Source of the DNA: Lacibacter sp. H407
Lineage (GTDB): Bacteria > Bacteroidota > Bacteroidia > Chitinophagales > Chitinophagaceae
Direction: 5' to 3'
Assembly: GCF_037892605.1 (NCBI RefSeq)
Contig: NZ_JBBKTU010000001.1
Coordinates: 1,426,001-1,490,000, forward strand
Length of the DNA stretch: 64,000 bases
In this document: piece after piece, positions 24,374 to 32,176 of the stretch
How the letters are laid out: the number at the start of each line of letters is the position of its first letter
Numbering within the stretch: the stretch's first letter is position 1
Position numbers and translations under genes: made by a program
Notes under the pieces: generated by a model
The model's database searches: none
Seen by the model: the letters and a program-made list of their open reading frames with translations, nothing else
What the model was told of the DNA's origin: nothing

Positions 24374-25363
24374 ATGAATGAAAGAATAATTTTCGCATTT
24401 GCCGCTTTGCTTTTTTTTATCATGCTAGGTTCCGTCAGCAGCTATGCGCAGGGTTATATCAGTCCCTTTAAATATGAGAACGGAACTTTTAAGAATAAAA
24501 CTTCTGATGAGATAAGAAGGGAATCGGCCCAGGCGTCCACGGGTTCAGTAAATACTCCCCGTAAATTTGTCAAACCAAGAAAAGGGCCGAATAGTTTGGG
24601 TGAGATTTGGATAGATGGTTATTGCCGTTACAGGCCACCGGCTTCTTATAACAAATCGAGATACAACGAAGCTGTTTCAGAAAATGAATATAACAGGGCA
24701 ACATTCCCGCATGATACCATTATAACAGCCGATGATTTTAGCGGAAATGGTACTATACCTTGGGCGGCCAATTTATTTAGTCAGTCCGAGGAGGAAAAGT
24801 GCAAACAACTGCAGCAAAGAATGACGGCTGCCTTAAACGACGGGCTTCCCTTCCCTATGTATGATTCATTGATGAAACTAAGCTGGTATAACATTGCAAA
24901 CGAACGGGGGTATAAAAAGGGCCGTGAATATGAATTTAGCCGTTCAATAAGTTTCTGGGTAAAACGAAAATCGGGCCCTGATAAAATGTATATCAAACTC
25001 ACCACGGAGTTTCCATATACAAACGGAGAGGATTATACCAATTTCGAAATAAACGATAACGGCCAATTTAAAATCGGTGCACGATGTAATAACTGTAAAG
25101 ACACTTACGACGAATTAAAATCGGGTAAAACCAAAGCATGGAAGGAAGGTGACTGGAATGAAATCACCGTAAAGAAAGATGAGTTCAACACAGTTAGTTT
25201 TTTTATTAATGCAGAAAAGCTTTTCCAGTATCAAATTCCTGATATTCCAATAAGCATACGTTTTGCCCAATTCTCTTTAAAAATGCCATCCAATTGGGAG
25301 AAAGAGAAATTGATGTATCATATTGGCCAGGTTACCTCTATCAGCTACCCAAAAATGCAATAA
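24374..25363 (+). CDS. Secreted protein of unknown function, ConA-like C-terminal domain
   Basis: 329 residues with a signal peptide (about 1-25, ending SYAQ). I do not recognise a named family. Residues 30-90 are basic and Ser/Pro-rich, with PRKFVKPRKGPNSLGEIWIDGYCRY. The C-terminal half looks like a jelly-roll/concanavalin-like fold: RSISFWVKRKSGPDKMYIKL, FEINDNGQFKIGARC, GDWNEITVKKDEFNTVSFFINAEK. Two cysteines (CNNC) sit in the predicted fold. The gene follows the LamG-sensor two-component pair and carries the shared operator-like motif upstream, so it is probably a target of that system. A binding or glycan-related role is a guess. Confidence 0.75.
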   Translation: MNERIIFAFAALLFFIMLGSVSSYAQGYISPFKYENGTFKNKTSDEIRRESAQASTGSVNTPRKFVKPRKGPNSLGEIWIDGYCRYRPPASYNKSRYNEAVSENEYNRATFPHDTIITADDFSGNGTIPWAANLFSQSEEEKCKQLQQRMTAALNDGLPFPMYDSLMKLSWYNIANERGYKKGREYEFSRSISFWVKRKSGPDKMYIKLTTEFPYTNGEDYTNFEINDNGQFKIGARCNNCKDTYDELKSGKTKAWKEGDWNEITVKKDEFNTVSFFINAEKLFQYQIPDIPISIRFAQFSLKMPSNWEKEKLMYHIGQVTSISYPKMQ

Positions 25364-25500
25364 GTTATTTAGAATGATTTTGTGAAGAATAATTGCATTT
25401 AGTTCATCCTTTGCTTACTTAACCTATCAACATAAAACGATTCAAGATATTCGCAGGGTGAATTCAAGATTACTGTCACTAAAAAAATAGATTTCTGTAC

Positions 25501-25518
25501 TACTACTATTCTCACATT
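25501..25518 (+). promoter_or_regulatory. TACTACTA-N4-CACATT motif, copy 3
   Basis: 50 bp before the ATG at 25569. A -7-like box TAGTTTAG (25540-25547, five of six consensus bases) starts 39 bp from the motif start, placing the motif centre near -44, a position typical of activators contacting RNA polymerase. The rest of the 25364-25568 spacer shows nothing else I can name. Confidence 0.6.
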
Positions 25519-25568
25519 TTTAAAACCTGTAATTGGTTTTAGTTTAGTCTTCACCAAAATCACACAGT

Positions 25569-27182
25569 ATGAAAAGGATAGTTATTGCCGTTCTGGCACT
25601 GACGACGTATAGTTGTCTTTCAGCACAAACAAAAGAAACCAGCCAGGAACTTTCAAAGGCTGCAAAAAAAGGGATGTTGGTCGATGCTGTTTTTGCAGAC
25701 GACGGTAATATCAAGCTCACTTATAAAATGAAGGTTGATAAGAAAAGCGATCAGATAGCGTATGAAGATTATGTGTTTGATAAAAGTCTTGGTTATGTTG
25801 GCATTCAACCAACGAAAGAAAACAAGAAAACAAATCCTGATAAAAAAATGACCTCTGTTTCTGCTTTTGTTGGAGGGTCAAACTCCTTCAATGTGTTAAG
25901 CATGAATCTTACACTTCAGCAGCAGGTGTGGGAAGTTAACTGGAATTACGATCGCCAAACCTATCAATTTGGAAAAAGGTTATCAAAAGAAACTGTAAAG
26001 CCAAAGAATAACGACAGCAAGTATAAAGGCTTTGCTTCTTATGATAATGACGATGATGGAAGTGTGTTGGTGCTGGCAAGCTATGATAAAGGGAAGGATG
26101 ATGATGATCAGTTTGTTTACCTGCATATCAGTAATGATCTGAATTTGAAAGAAACAAAGGTGCCACTCAATGGAAATTATTCACTGGTGTATTGCGGCAA
26201 GTTGCAATCAGGAAATGTGTTCGCAGTATTTGCACCAAATAAAGGAGCAGCAGATACAAAAAAATATACTATTACAGAATTTACCATCAAAGGTGAACTG
26301 GTTAGCAGCAATGAATTCAATGCGCCTTCTCCCAATACACTGATCATGGACTATACTGAAGTGAACGGCGATCTTTTCTTTGTTGCAGGTTCCGATAAAA
26401 GTAATGATGCCTATAGCGAAGTCTTTACCAGTTATGCGCCGATTGACAATCCGGGTTATTCAACCGGCGCCAACAAGCAAATGGATAAGTATGAAAAAAA
26501 GGTGATGGGTCATGAGTTTGATAATTTTCATTTACTACGTATTTCAAAAGGACAATTGCTGTTGGCAACTACTACGCCGGTGAAAGATTTCAAAAAAAAA
26601 GTACTAACACCTCCTTCGCAAAAGAAAAGCCATCCTTATGAGGGGAAGAAAATGGTGGTACAGAATATTGTTATAACACCTGCCGGTGATTATCTGGTTG
26701 CCGGTCAATTGAATGACAAAAAAATTACGAATAAAGGCAGTTCGTATAGCTATCAGTACTACGATTATGTTTGTCTTCATTTTGATAAGAACGGAACATT
26801 AAAGGCACAGTATGCAGTAGAAAAAGAATTTGATGATAGTAAAAGTGAATCGTATCCAGGTGCTCAAAGCTTTGTTCTTAGTGCCGACGGCAGTACTGCT
26901 TACTGGGAGTTGATGGAAATTAAAGTAGTGAAGTTTTACGAGTCAATTGCAGATGCATATAATGGAAGTGCTTCTTATGCGCCACATTATTTTCCACGTA
27001 TTGCTAAGATCAATCTTTCAGCAAGCACTGTTGGAGATTTTACAGGGTTAGGTGAAAAAGGAAAGTTTCTCGTTTATCGATATCACACAAGTTTAACCGA
27101 CGAGAAAACAAATACACGATATTATATTGGCCATGATGATGATTATGAAAAAATATGGCTGGGAAAATTTTCTTTTGAATAA
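25569..27182 (+). CDS. Secreted protein of unknown function, beta-propeller-like
   Basis: 537 residues with a signal peptide (MKRIVIAVLALTTYSCLSAQ); a Cys at 16 is followed by LSAQ, so it is more likely cleaved by signal peptidase I than a lipoprotein. The mature chain has repeated strands separated by Asp/Lys-rich turns (SYDNDDDGSVLVLASYDKGKDDDD, GDYLVAGQLND, HDDDYEKIWLGKFSFE), compatible with a beta-propeller. No catalytic motif is visible and no sorting domain is attached. It is the second secreted gene with the TACTACTA motif, and a terminator follows. Confidence 0.75.
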   Translation: MKRIVIAVLALTTYSCLSAQTKETSQELSKAAKKGMLVDAVFADDGNIKLTYKMKVDKKSDQIAYEDYVFDKSLGYVGIQPTKENKKTNPDKKMTSVSAFVGGSNSFNVLSMNLTLQQQVWEVNWNYDRQTYQFGKRLSKETVKPKNNDSKYKGFASYDNDDDGSVLVLASYDKGKDDDDQFVYLHISNDLNLKETKVPLNGNYSLVYCGKLQSGNVFAVFAPNKGAADTKKYTITEFTIKGELVSSNEFNAPSPNTLIMDYTEVNGDLFFVAGSDKSNDAYSEVFTSYAPIDNPGYSTGANKQMDKYEKKVMGHEFDNFHLLRISKGQLLLATTTPVKDFKKKVLTPPSQKKSHPYEGKKMVVQNIVITPAGDYLVAGQLNDKKITNKGSSYSYQYYDYVCLHFDKNGTLKAQYAVEKEFDDSKSESYPGAQSFVLSADGSTAYWELMEIKVVKFYESIADAYNGSASYAPHYFPRIAKINLSASTVGDFTGLGEKGKFLVYRYHTSLTDEKTNTRYYIGHDDDYEKIWLGKFSFE

Positions 27183-27213
27183 GAAGACAGGGTTACCCAA
27201 AATCTGGTTAAGG

Positions 27214-27239
27214 CCGCAAGCGAAAGTTTGCGGTTTTTT
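27214..27239 (+). terminator. Intrinsic terminator after the beta-propeller-like gene
   Basis: The stem CCGCAA/TTGCGG has an 8-nt loop and is followed by six Ts, 31 bp after the stop codon. Confidence 0.75.
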
Positions 27240-27278
27240 AGTGTACGCTGCATAGGATTCGCCAAAAAATTAATGACT

Positions 27279-27286
27279 TACATTTG
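27279..27286 (+). promoter_or_regulatory. -7 promoter box (TACATTTG) for the DUF1569 gene
   Basis: Exact TAnnTTTG match 16 nt before the ATG at 27303, after the preceding terminator. The -33 region has TTC rather than TTG. Confidence 0.5.
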
Positions 27287-27302
27287 GCTATAAAACAATT
27301 GT

Positions 27303-27770
27303 ATGGATGAAAAAATAGATTTCCTGAAAAATCAATACATCTTGCTGGTAAAATCAGCCGATACTGCCATTGTACCCCAATGGGGCAAAATGAATTTTCA
27401 GCAAATGGCCGAACATGTGGCTGCGTTCTTTAAAGTATCAACACATAAACTCAAGTTCGATCTTGTTTCCCCACCTGAACATATGCCCAAGCTCAAAGAA
27501 TTTTTAATGAGCGATAAACAGTTCAGAGAAAACACAAAAGCTCCCGCAAGTATTATTGGTGAAGAACCCTTTCCTGTTCATTATGCTTCACCCGAGGAAG
27601 CTGTTGCCAAACTGGAAAAAGAAGTAAACCATTTCTTTCATTTTTATGAAACGAACCCAGCAGCCACAGCTGTGCATCCTGTATTTGGCGAATTGAACTT
27701 TGAAGAATGGGTGCGGCTGCACTACAAACATGTTACCCATCACCTGCGTCAGTTTGGTTTGATGCGTTAA
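27303..27770 (+). CDS. DUF1569 (DinB-like) protein
   Basis: 155 residues with the four-helix DinB/YfiT-like layout. Candidate metal-binding histidines are His38 (MAEHVAAF) and the C-terminal HYKHVTHHLRQFG cluster (140-147). Members are thought to be metal-dependent, possibly thiol-transferase-like, but this one is not characterised. It stands directly before paaZ (68 bp, no terminator), so the two may be co-transcribed; a role in phenylacetate use is only positional. Confidence 0.8.
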   Translation: MDEKIDFLKNQYILLVKSADTAIVPQWGKMNFQQMAEHVAAFFKVSTHKLKFDLVSPPEHMPKLKEFLMSDKQFRENTKAPASIIGEEPFPVHYASPEEAVAKLEKEVNHFFHFYETNPAATAVHPVFGELNFEEWVRLHYKHVTHHLRQFGLMR

Positions 27771-27838
27771 AAATGAAGCAAGGTATTTACTGAACTCTCT
27801 TCTGCAGTAACTTAGCAGCCTAACGATTATTAGCAAAT

Positions 27839-29914
27839 ATGAATAAACTGGGTAATTATATCACCGGTCATTGGATCAATGGCGATGGTGAAGGACAGGC
27901 ATTGTACAATGCAGTAACCGGCGAAGCAATCGGTTCAGCTTCCACCAAAGGATTAGATTTCAAATCCATTCTTGCATACGGACGTACAGTGGGCAATCCT
28001 GCTTTGCGAAAGATGACGTTTCACGAACGTGGAAATATGTTGAAAGCTGTAGCGATCCATCTTCGCAATCATCTCGATAAATTCTATGTAATTTCTTATC
28101 AAAGCGGTGCTACCAAAGCAGATAGCTGGGTAGATATTGAGGGAGGTATTGGCAACTTGTTCGCCAACGCATCGCTTCGCCGCAAATTTCCCGATGAAGT
28201 GTTTTGTATTGATGGCGATAGTCATAACCTTAGTAAGAACAATACGTTCATGGGCACACATATTCTTGTGCCGAAAGAAGGAGTGGCTGTACACATTAAT
28301 GCATTTAATTTCCCCGTGTGGGGAATGCTCGAAAAAATCGCCGTGAATTTATTAGCCGGCGTACCGGCTATTGTAAAACCGGCAACGGTTACTTCTTACT
28401 TAACGGAAGCGGTGGTAAAAGAAATTATTGCATCAAATATTTTACCCGAAGGTGCATTGCAATTGCTTTGTGGCAGTGCAGGTGATTTATTAGATCATGT
28501 AACCAGCCAGGATGTGGTAACGTTTACCGGAAGTGCATCAACGGGCTTAATGTTGAAATCGAATCCAAATATTCTTCGAGAAAATGTACCGTTCAATATG
28601 GAAGCAGATTCGCTCAACTGTATTGTGTTAGGTGATGATGTAAACCCGGGTATGCCCGAGTGGGATATTTTTATTAAAGAAGTACGAAAAGAAATGACGT
28701 TAAAAGCCGGACAACGTTGTACCGGCATCCGCAGAATATTTGTTCCTGAAAGTAAGATGGAAGATCTGTGGAAAGCAATATCAACTTCACTATCGCAAAC
28801 AACCATCGGTAATCCGCTCAACGAAAAAGTGCGGATGGGTTCGTTGGCTGGTGAAACACAACGTAAAGAAGTAAGAGAGCAGGTGCAGAAATTATTAGCA
28901 TCATCACAAATTGTATACGGTAGTTTGGATAGTGTAAATGTGGTGGATGCAGATGCAAGCAAAGGTGCGTTTCTTTCACCCATCTTATTGAAGAATGAAT
29001 CGCCTTGGGCTTCAACTGAAGTGCATGAAGTAGAAGCGTTTGGTCCGGTGAGTACCATTATGCCGTACAAAACAATGGATGAAGCAATAGCCTTAAGCAA
29101 ACTTGGAAAGGGTAGCTTGTGTTCTTCAATTGTAACAGCCGATCATAAAATTGCAAAGCAATATGTAATTGGTGCAGCAACACATCACGGACGAATACTT
29201 GTATTGAATAATGAGTGTGCCAAGGAAAGTACAGGTCATGGTTCACCGTTACCATTATTGGTGCACGGTGGTCCGGGTCGTGCAGGGGGTGGTGAAGAAA
29301 TGGGCGGATTGCGTGGTGTAAAACATTACCTGCAACGTACAGCAATACAAGGTTCACCAACAACTATCACAGCTATCACAAACGTATATCAACCAAACGC
29401 CAAAGGAAAAGAGCCAGGCAAGCATCCGTTTAAAAAATATTTCGAAGAGCTGGAGATCGGCGATCAGATCATTACTGAAAAAAGAATCATTACCAGTGAA
29501 GATATTGACCGCTTTGCTGATTTGAGTGGAGATCATTTTTACGCACATATCAAAACAACTGATTTCACCGGTACAATGTTTGAGCAACAGGTGGCACATG
29601 GTTATTTTATTATGAGTATTGCCGCCGGTTTGTTTGTGGACAGTTATGAAATTAATCCTGTGCTGTTGAATTATGGGATTGATGAATTGCGATTTACGAA
29701 ACCAGTTTATCCCGGTGCAGAAGTGTATATCCGCTTTACCTGTAAAGAAAAATTGCCGAATGATAAACGCATCGTTGAAAATCCTGCAGACTTCAAACGG
29801 GGTGATGATATTGAAAAGGGAATTGTAAAGTGGTTGGTTGAATTTTTGGATGAAACAGATGAATTAACGGGGGTTGCAACTATTTTAACGATGGTAAAAA
29901 AATTGAAACAATAA
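27839..29914 (+). CDS. paaZ: Phenylacetate degradation bifunctional protein PaaZ
   Basis: 691 residues, the usual PaaZ size. Residues 1 to about 525 are an aldehyde dehydrogenase with Glu255 (PFNMEADS) and nucleophile Cys294 (AGQRCTG). Residues from about 540 on are a MaoC-type hydratase with FADLSGDHFYAH. PaaZ opens the oxepin-CoA ring by hydrolysis and oxidises the resulting semialdehyde in aerobic phenylacetate breakdown. The other paa genes (paaABC(D)E, paaK) are not in the window, so the pathway must be completed elsewhere or be partial. An enoyl-CoA hydratase-like gene follows 57 bp downstream. Confidence 0.93.
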   Translation: MNKLGNYITGHWINGDGEGQALYNAVTGEAIGSASTKGLDFKSILAYGRTVGNPALRKMTFHERGNMLKAVAIHLRNHLDKFYVISYQSGATKADSWVDIEGGIGNLFANASLRRKFPDEVFCIDGDSHNLSKNNTFMGTHILVPKEGVAVHINAFNFPVWGMLEKIAVNLLAGVPAIVKPATVTSYLTEAVVKEIIASNILPEGALQLLCGSAGDLLDHVTSQDVVTFTGSASTGLMLKSNPNILRENVPFNMEADSLNCIVLGDDVNPGMPEWDIFIKEVRKEMTLKAGQRCTGIRRIFVPESKMEDLWKAISTSLSQTTIGNPLNEKVRMGSLAGETQRKEVREQVQKLLASSQIVYGSLDSVNVVDADASKGAFLSPILLKNESPWASTEVHEVEAFGPVSTIMPYKTMDEAIALSKLGKGSLCSSIVTADHKIAKQYVIGAATHHGRILVLNNECAKESTGHGSPLPLLVHGGPGRAGGGEEMGGLRGVKHYLQRTAIQGSPTTITAITNVYQPNAKGKEPGKHPFKKYFEELEIGDQIITEKRIITSEDIDRFADLSGDHFYAHIKTTDFTGTMFEQQVAHGYFIMSIAAGLFVDSYEINPVLLNYGIDELRFTKPVYPGAEVYIRFTCKEKLPNDKRIVENPADFKRGDDIEKGIVKWLVEFLDETDELTGVATILTMVKKLKQ

Positions 29915-29971
29915 CTCATTGCAAATCTGGAAACTGCTGCGTAATTTAAGTGTGGATTAAAAACAGAAGCC

Positions 29972-30745
29972 ATGACAACACAAGTAAACGAAGCCTACAT
30001 AAAATCCGAAACACATCAGGGAATAACAACGATCGAGTTTTTTCATCCGCAAAGTAATTCGTTGCCCGGCCATTTATTGAATGAACTGGCGCATAGTATA
30101 CAACATGCTGCGGTAGATCCTAAAACACATGTGGTGATCTTAAAATCGGCTGGTACAAAAGCATTTTGCGCCGGTGCAAGTTTTGATGAATTGATCGCTA
30201 TCAAAAATGAACAGGAAGGTCTGCAGTTTTTCAGCGGATTTGCAAAAGTGATCAACGCTATGCGGAAGTGCCCCAAGTTTATTGTAGCACGTATCCATGG
30301 AAAATGTGTTGGCGGCGGTGTAGGTATTGCGGCTGCAGCTGATTATGCAATTGCGGTGGAAGGATCGGATGTAAAGTTGAGTGAACTGGCGGTGGGCATT
30401 GGTCCGTTTGTAGTAGGTCCTGCAGTTGAACGCAAGATCGGCACATCTGCTTTTTCACAACTCTCCATCGATGCTTCCAACTGGCGCAATTCCGATTGGG
30501 CGAAACGTAAAGGATTGTTCGCTGAGCTGCATCCCACTATTGAAGCCATGGATGAGTCCATTGAAAAATTAGTAACTACACTTTCCCATTCTTCACCGGA
30601 AGCAATGGCTGAAATGAAAAAAATATTCTGGAAAGGAACCGAGCATTGGGACGAACTGTTGATCGAACGTGCAAAGATCAGCGGACGATTGGTGTTGAGT
30701 GAGTTTACAAGAACTGCAATCGAAAAATTTAAAGCAAAAAGCTAA
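29972..30745 (+). CDS. Enoyl-CoA hydratase/isomerase family protein
   Basis: 257 residues with a crotonase fold: oxyanion-hole segments KAFCAGASFDEL and HGKCVGGGVGIAAAADYAI, then LSELAVGIGPFVVGPAVERKIG. Of the two catalytic acids of classical hydratases, the second is kept (Glu in LSELAVG) but the first (in GGGxE) is Gly-Val-Gly here. A single-acid site is more like isomerases and some ring-modifying crotonases than a standard hydratase. Coupled with paaZ upstream, a PaaF/PaaG-like step in phenylacetate breakdown is likely, but which step cannot be decided. Confidence 0.85.
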   Translation: MTTQVNEAYIKSETHQGITTIEFFHPQSNSLPGHLLNELAHSIQHAAVDPKTHVVILKSAGTKAFCAGASFDELIAIKNEQEGLQFFSGFAKVINAMRKCPKFIVARIHGKCVGGGVGIAAAADYAIAVEGSDVKLSELAVGIGPFVVGPAVERKIGTSAFSQLSIDASNWRNSDWAKRKGLFAELHPTIEAMDESIEKLVTTLSHSSPEAMAEMKKIFWKGTEHWDELLIERAKISGRLVLSEFTRTAIEKFKAKS

Positions 30746-30834
30746 AAAGAGAGAACGTGCTGGTTTAAACTTTCAACAGAATTTTATGTTGTAGGAGATG
30801 CTGTTCAACTCTTTTTATTCTTTATCACATCGTA

Positions 30835-31473
30835 ATGATTCAAACTTTCTCTGCCGATAACTTTCAAACATACTGTGATCTTCTTTCAAAAAAAGACAAA
30901 CATCTCAAAGCAATCATCAACGAACATGGTTATCCGCCTATGTGGACGAGGAAGCAAGGGTTTGAAACGCTTATTCTCACCATTCTCGAACAGCAGGTTT
31001 CGTTAGCAGCAGCGTTTGCAGCGTACAAACGCTTAAAGGCAAAGATCGGTGCTGTTACACCTGCCAAAATACTGGCAATGAGTAACGAGGAATTACGTGA
31101 GTGTTATTTTACCAGGCAGAAACAAGTGTATGCAAAAGAATTGGCAACAGCAGTTGTAACAAAGCAATTGCCATTGAAAAAATTCAGTTCAATGACAGAT
31201 GAAGAGGTGCGTACACATTTAACTTCCATCAAAGGAATTGGTAACTGGACAACCGATGTGTATCTCATGCATGCATTGCAACGAACTGATCTTTTTCCGT
31301 TAGGTGATATTGCATTGGTGAACAGTTTAAAAGAAACCAAACAACTGGAACCAAATGTCAGCAAAGAAGAAATGCTGGCGATTGCCGAGCCATGGAGACC
31401 TTACCGGACAGTGGCAGCCATGATGTTGTGGCATGCATACATTAAAAAACGAAACCTGAAAGTGGAAGCATAA
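30835..31473 (+). CDS. DNA-3-methyladenine glycosylase (AlkA type, HhH-GPD)
   Basis: 212 residues. The helix-hairpin-helix is SIKGIGNWTTDVY (131-143) and the catalytic Asp158 lies in FPLGDIAL, both hallmarks of HhH-GPD glycosylases. An early EQQVS motif matches AlkA relatives. The enzyme excises alkylated purines to start base excision repair. It lacks the N-terminal extension and Ada domain of E. coli Ada/AlkA. It ends at a bidirectional terminator shared with the convergent carbonic anhydrase gene. Confidence 0.9.
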   Translation: MIQTFSADNFQTYCDLLSKKDKHLKAIINEHGYPPMWTRKQGFETLILTILEQQVSLAAAFAAYKRLKAKIGAVTPAKILAMSNEELRECYFTRQKQVYAKELATAVVTKQLPLKKFSSMTDEEVRTHLTSIKGIGNWTTDVYLMHALQRTDLFPLGDIALVNSLKETKQLEPNVSKEEMLAIAEPWRPYRTVAAMMLWHAYIKKRNLKVEA

Positions 31474-31476
31474 AAA

Positions 31477-31501
31477 AATCCCCCGTTACAAACGGGGGAT
31501 T
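31477..31501. terminator. Bidirectional terminator between the glycosylase and carbonic anhydrase genes
   Basis: Perfect arms AATCCCCCGTT/AACGGGGGATT around a 3-nt loop, with an A-run on one side and a T-rich stretch on the other, so it works for both convergent transcripts. Confidence 0.88.
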
Positions 31502-31506
31502 CTATT

Positions 31507-32139
31507 TTAGAGATTGTCAAATTCGTATAGCTCATCAAGGTGAGTGCCGGCCTCCATTTCAAATACATTTTTAATAATACCGTCGTGCAGGTCGTACACC
31601 CATCCATGTAAATGAGGAGCTTGCCTGTCTTTCCATGCTCTTTGTACAATAGAAGTTTTAGCCAGGTTCATCACCTGTTCCTGTACATTCAATTCAATCA
31701 AACGGTTGGTTCTTGCATCTTCCGATTCAATTGCATCTACTTCTTCACGGTGAAAACGATACACATCTTTAATGTTCCGTAACCACTTATTAATTAAACC
31801 AATGCTCTTTCTTGTCATTGCAGCTTTTACACCGCCACAACCATAGTGCCCACACACAATAATGTGTTTTACTTTCAACACATTTACGGCGTATTCAAGT
31901 ACACTTAACATATTCAGATCGGTGTGCACAACCATGTTGGCAATGTTACGATGAATAAAAATTTCACCGGGTTGCGTTTGTGTGATCTCATTTGGTGGTA
32001 CACGGCTATCGCTGCAACCGATCCAAAGAAACTCAGGGGTTTGTACATTAACAAGACGACTGAAGAATTCGGGATCTTCCTTTACTTTTCTTTCGGCCCA
32101 TCCCTTGTTTTCTATTAAAAGCTTTTCGTATGATTTCAT
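31507..32139 (-). CDS. can: Beta-class carbonic anhydrase
   Basis: 210 residues. Zinc ligands fall at Cys42, His98 and Cys101 with the Asp44-Arg46 dyad (CSDSR, HYGCGG), the same numbering as E. coli Can. The enzyme interconverts CO2 and bicarbonate in the cytoplasm. It lies 37 bp downstream of a SulP transporter gene on the same strand, so the pair probably moves and equilibrates inorganic carbon. Assignment of the class is secure. Confidence 0.95.
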   Translation of the reverse strand: MKSYEKLLIENKGWAERKVKEDPEFFSRLVNVQTPEFLWIGCSDSRVPPNEITQTQPGEIFIHRNIANMVVHTDLNMLSVLEYAVNVLKVKHIIVCGHYGCGGVKAAMTRKSIGLINKWLRNIKDVYRFHREEVDAIESEDARTNRLIELNVQEQVMNLAKTSIVQRAWKDRQAPHLHGWVYDLHDGIIKNVFEMEAGTHLDELYEFDNL

Positions 32140-32176
32140 GTTTAGGTTTGATTTTGATTTTTATTGAATGAATGTA

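Noticed and set aside
28495-29100. 201-residue ORF antisense to paaZ
   Set aside because: Fully opposite the aldehyde dehydrogenase domain, Ser/Thr-rich composition typical of an antisense shadow, no start-site signals.
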